A stretch of 64,000 nt of DNA from Aureibaculum flavum (lineage in GTDB: Bacteria; Bacteroidota; Bacteroidia; Flavobacteriales; Flavobacteriaceae): NCBI RefSeq assembly GCF_016406085.1, contig NZ_JAEHFJ010000003.1, positions 188,288 through 252,287 of the forward strand. Reading direction: 5' to 3'. Below, piece after piece: positions 62,597 through 64,000 of this stretch. The stretch's first letter is position 1. Every line of letters starts with the position of its first letter. A program made the translations under genes and the position numbers. The notes beneath the pieces were generated by a model. It was not told the origin of the DNA. It saw only the letters and a program-made list of their open reading frames with translations, and did no database searches.

Positions 62597-63115
62597 ATGA
62601 AAATTATTAAAAAGTTAGTTCTTACAATCGCCTTAATTGGTAGTATTAGTTCAGTGAGTGCACAATTCTCCGTGGGTGGAGGTTTAGGTTATAATGATAA
62701 AATTAATGCTCCTGGGTTAGTTGTAAAAGCTGAAGTAGAGATTATGGAAAACATTGCCATTTCTCCGAGTATATCCTATTTTTCGGGCTCAGCGGCAAGG
62801 TTATCAGGAAGTGATTATAAAAATAATTTATTTGCAGTTGACGTTAACGGTCATTATAAAATTGAAATAATGATGGATGAATTAGATGTATATCCATTAG
62901 CAGGTTTAAATTATTCAAGTTATAAAAATGGAGCAAATGTCTATTTTGATGAAAGTGGATTTAGTCAATCAACTGGTAATGCTTTGGGGCTTAATATTGG
63001 TGGTGGAGGCAGATGGTCTTTTTCTGATCAGTTAAGTGTTTTTGCAGAATTGAAATATACTATTAGTGATTTTAGTCAAGTTGTTTTAGGTGCTGGAATC
63101 TTGTATGAACTATAA
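62597..63115 (+). CDS. Small outer-membrane beta-barrel protein
   Basis: This 172-residue protein has a signal peptide (to VSAQ), then alternating strands (FSVGGGLGYNDKINAPGL, GLNIGGGGRWSFSDQLSVFA, LKYTISDFSQVVLGAGILYEL), a typical OmpW/OmpA-like small barrel. The function is unknown. A strong terminator follows 25 bp after the stop. Confidence 0.72.
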   Translation: MKIIKKLVLTIALIGSISSVSAQFSVGGGLGYNDKINAPGLVVKAEVEIMENIAISPSISYFSGSAARLSGSDYKNNLFAVDVNGHYKIEIMMDELDVYPLAGLNYSSYKNGANVYFDESGFSQSTGNALGLNIGGGGRWSFSDQLSVFAELKYTISDFSQVVLGAGILYEL

Positions 63116-63140
63116 AAATATTTCCATTATAAAATCTACA

Positions 63141-63170
63141 AAAAAGAGCCCATTTAAATGGGCTCTTTTT
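63141..63170 (+). terminator. Perfect 30-bp palindromic terminator
   Basis: An exact inverted repeat (arms centred on GAGCCCATTT/AAATGGGCTC, with A5 before and T7 after) lies between the small barrel gene and nrdB. Stem and T-run fit intrinsic termination of the barrel gene. Confidence 0.85.
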
Positions 63171-63455
63171 TTATTTTAGAAAATACAGTTTAAGCAGAAT
63201 TCAAAAAACCTAGTAAACTTCAAGGCTCACAGAATTAATACCATTTTAAATTCCTGTTTATCAGCATTTTATATATTAAATAAATACTGAGCAATAAACA
63301 TTTACACCCTTATTTGTTAAAAACTTCTCGAGTTTTGTTTATAATTATGACTTTGTTTCTTCACTAAAAAAATCAATCTTTGTAAGATACCGTACTAAGT
63401 AAATAATTTTACTGTAGTGTTCCATCAGCACTATAACTTCAAAACCAATTCAAAA
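63171..63455 (+). other. Upstream region of nrdB
   Basis: 285 bp without a gene. A TTTG and, after about 21 bp, a TAATTTTA box (about 63380-63411) could be the nrdB promoter, though the spacing is slightly long. I see no clear NrdR box. Confidence 0.35.
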
Positions 63456-64000
63456 ATGCAACAAGAAGAGCCTATTTTACAGCCCAACGATAACAGATTT
63501 GTAATTTTTCCAATTCAACATCCAGATTTATGGGAATGGTATAAATTACAACAAGCAAGTATATGGACAGCTGAAGAAATTGATCTAGAAAAAGATGTGC
63601 ATGACTGGAATAATAAGCTTACTGAAGACGAAAGATATTTTATAAAACACGTTTTGGCATTCTTTGCGGCTTCGGATGGAATTGTGAACGAAAACTTAGC
63701 AGAAAACTTTGTGTCTGAAGTACAATACACGGAAGCTAAATTCTTTTATGGCTTTCAAATTATGATGGAAAACATCCATTCTGAAGTGTATTCATTACTT
63801 ATTGATACCTATGTGAAAGATGAAAAAGAAAAAGATCAATTATTTAGAGCCATTGAGGTTTTTCCAGCCATTAGAGACAAAGCTCAGTGGGCGTTAAAAT
63901 GGATTGATAGTCCAAGTTTTGCAGAACGTTTAATCGCTTTTGCTGCTGTTGAAGGTATATTCTTTTCTGGAAGTTTTTGCTCAATATTTTGGATGAAAAA
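63456..64000 (+). CDS. nrdB: Ribonucleoside-diphosphate reductase beta subunit, 5' part
   Basis: The frame is open from ATG 63456 to the window edge (181 full codons). It encodes the ferritin-like R2 subunit that holds the di-iron/tyrosyl radical for class I ribonucleotide reductase. Iron-ligand motifs are visible: [15 protein letters not shown] (Asp and Glu), [20 protein letters not shown] (Glu and His), and the second half starts with [12 protein letters not shown]. It begins typically ([20 protein letters not shown]). It is cut by the window, not truncated biologically. Confidence 0.93.
   Translation, partial: MQQEEPILQPNDNRFVIFPIQHPDLWEWYKLQQASIWTAEEIDLEKDVHDWNNKLTEDERYFIKHVLAFFAASDGIVNENLAENFVSEVQYTEAKFFYGFQIMMENIHSEVYSLLIDTYVKDEKEKDQLFRAIEVFPAIRDKAQWALKWIDSPSFAERLIAFAAVEGIFFSGSFCSIFWMK

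Overview
The window is AT-rich chromosomal DNA from a member of the Bacteroidetes, almost certainly a flavobacterium (family Flavobacteriaceae). The grounds are two type IX secretion (T9SS) tails (a gliding-motility/CHU-type C-terminus and a Por-type C-terminus), TonB-type outer-membrane receptors, adenine-rich translation starts without strong Shine-Dalgarno sequences, and many promoters of the Bacteroidetes type (TTG, about 19 bp, TAnnTTTG). Genus and species cannot be told from the sequence alone. No tRNA, rRNA, CRISPR array, insertion sequence or prophage was recognised.

From 0.2 to 46 kb the content is mostly ordinary core genome. In order: dgt, a DUF3078 membrane protein, dxs, two LuxR-type regulators, tadA, a TonB-type receptor, a PAP2 phosphatase, a deoxynucleoside kinase, and a divergent SulP transporter / Na+(K+)/H+ antiporter pair. 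A ferredoxin and its reductase follow, then a glycogen operon (glgA-glgC-glgB plus a GH31 alpha-glucosidase) and a T9SS surface protein with a C-type-lectin fold. Next come a uracil-DNA glycosylase, a flotillin with its NfeD-like partner, rsmI, a HupE-like protein, dCMP deaminase, an S41 protease, a short FAD oxidoreductase, MarC, DUF3109, a CASTOR/POLLUX-like channel and a Ca2+/Na+ exchanger. A 35-codon remnant of the DUF3109 gene lies just upstream of the exchanger.

The most interesting part is 41.1-62.5 kb. On the minus strand, one LytTR response regulator is followed by three tandem, intact, paralogous 7TM LytS-type histidine kinases. Facing away from it on the plus strand are about a dozen genes, nearly all with signal peptides or lipoboxes. 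They encode a DUF4412 protein, two hemopexin-repeat proteins from a recent tandem duplication, lipoproteins, a Tat-exported transglutaminase/von Willebrand A lipoprotein, a small barrel, a seven-repeat propeller lipoprotein, a T9SS propeller and a DUF4870 membrane protein. A roughly 130-bp promoter cassette occurs three times here: before a decayed gene at 46.56 kb, before the DUF4412 gene, and before the second gene set at 55.48 kb. It consists of two direct half-sites, GTATnnn(Y/T)GGTAA, 21 bp apart, followed at a fixed phase by a TAnnTTTG box. The 21-bp period is the one expected for LytTR-domain regulators. I infer a self-contained, envelope-directed regulon: membrane sensors, a LytTR regulator, and a secreted multi-protein surface system of unknown purpose.

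The cluster shows recent turnover: the hemopexin duplication (carrying a fossil of the neighbouring gene's 3' end), a headless coding segment at 58.8-59.1 kb directly after an in-frame TGA, and a vestigial signal peptide at 46.56 kb. The window closes with a small outer-membrane barrel gene, a perfect 30-bp palindromic terminator, and the first 182 codons of the ribonucleotide reductase beta subunit, cut by the window edge.
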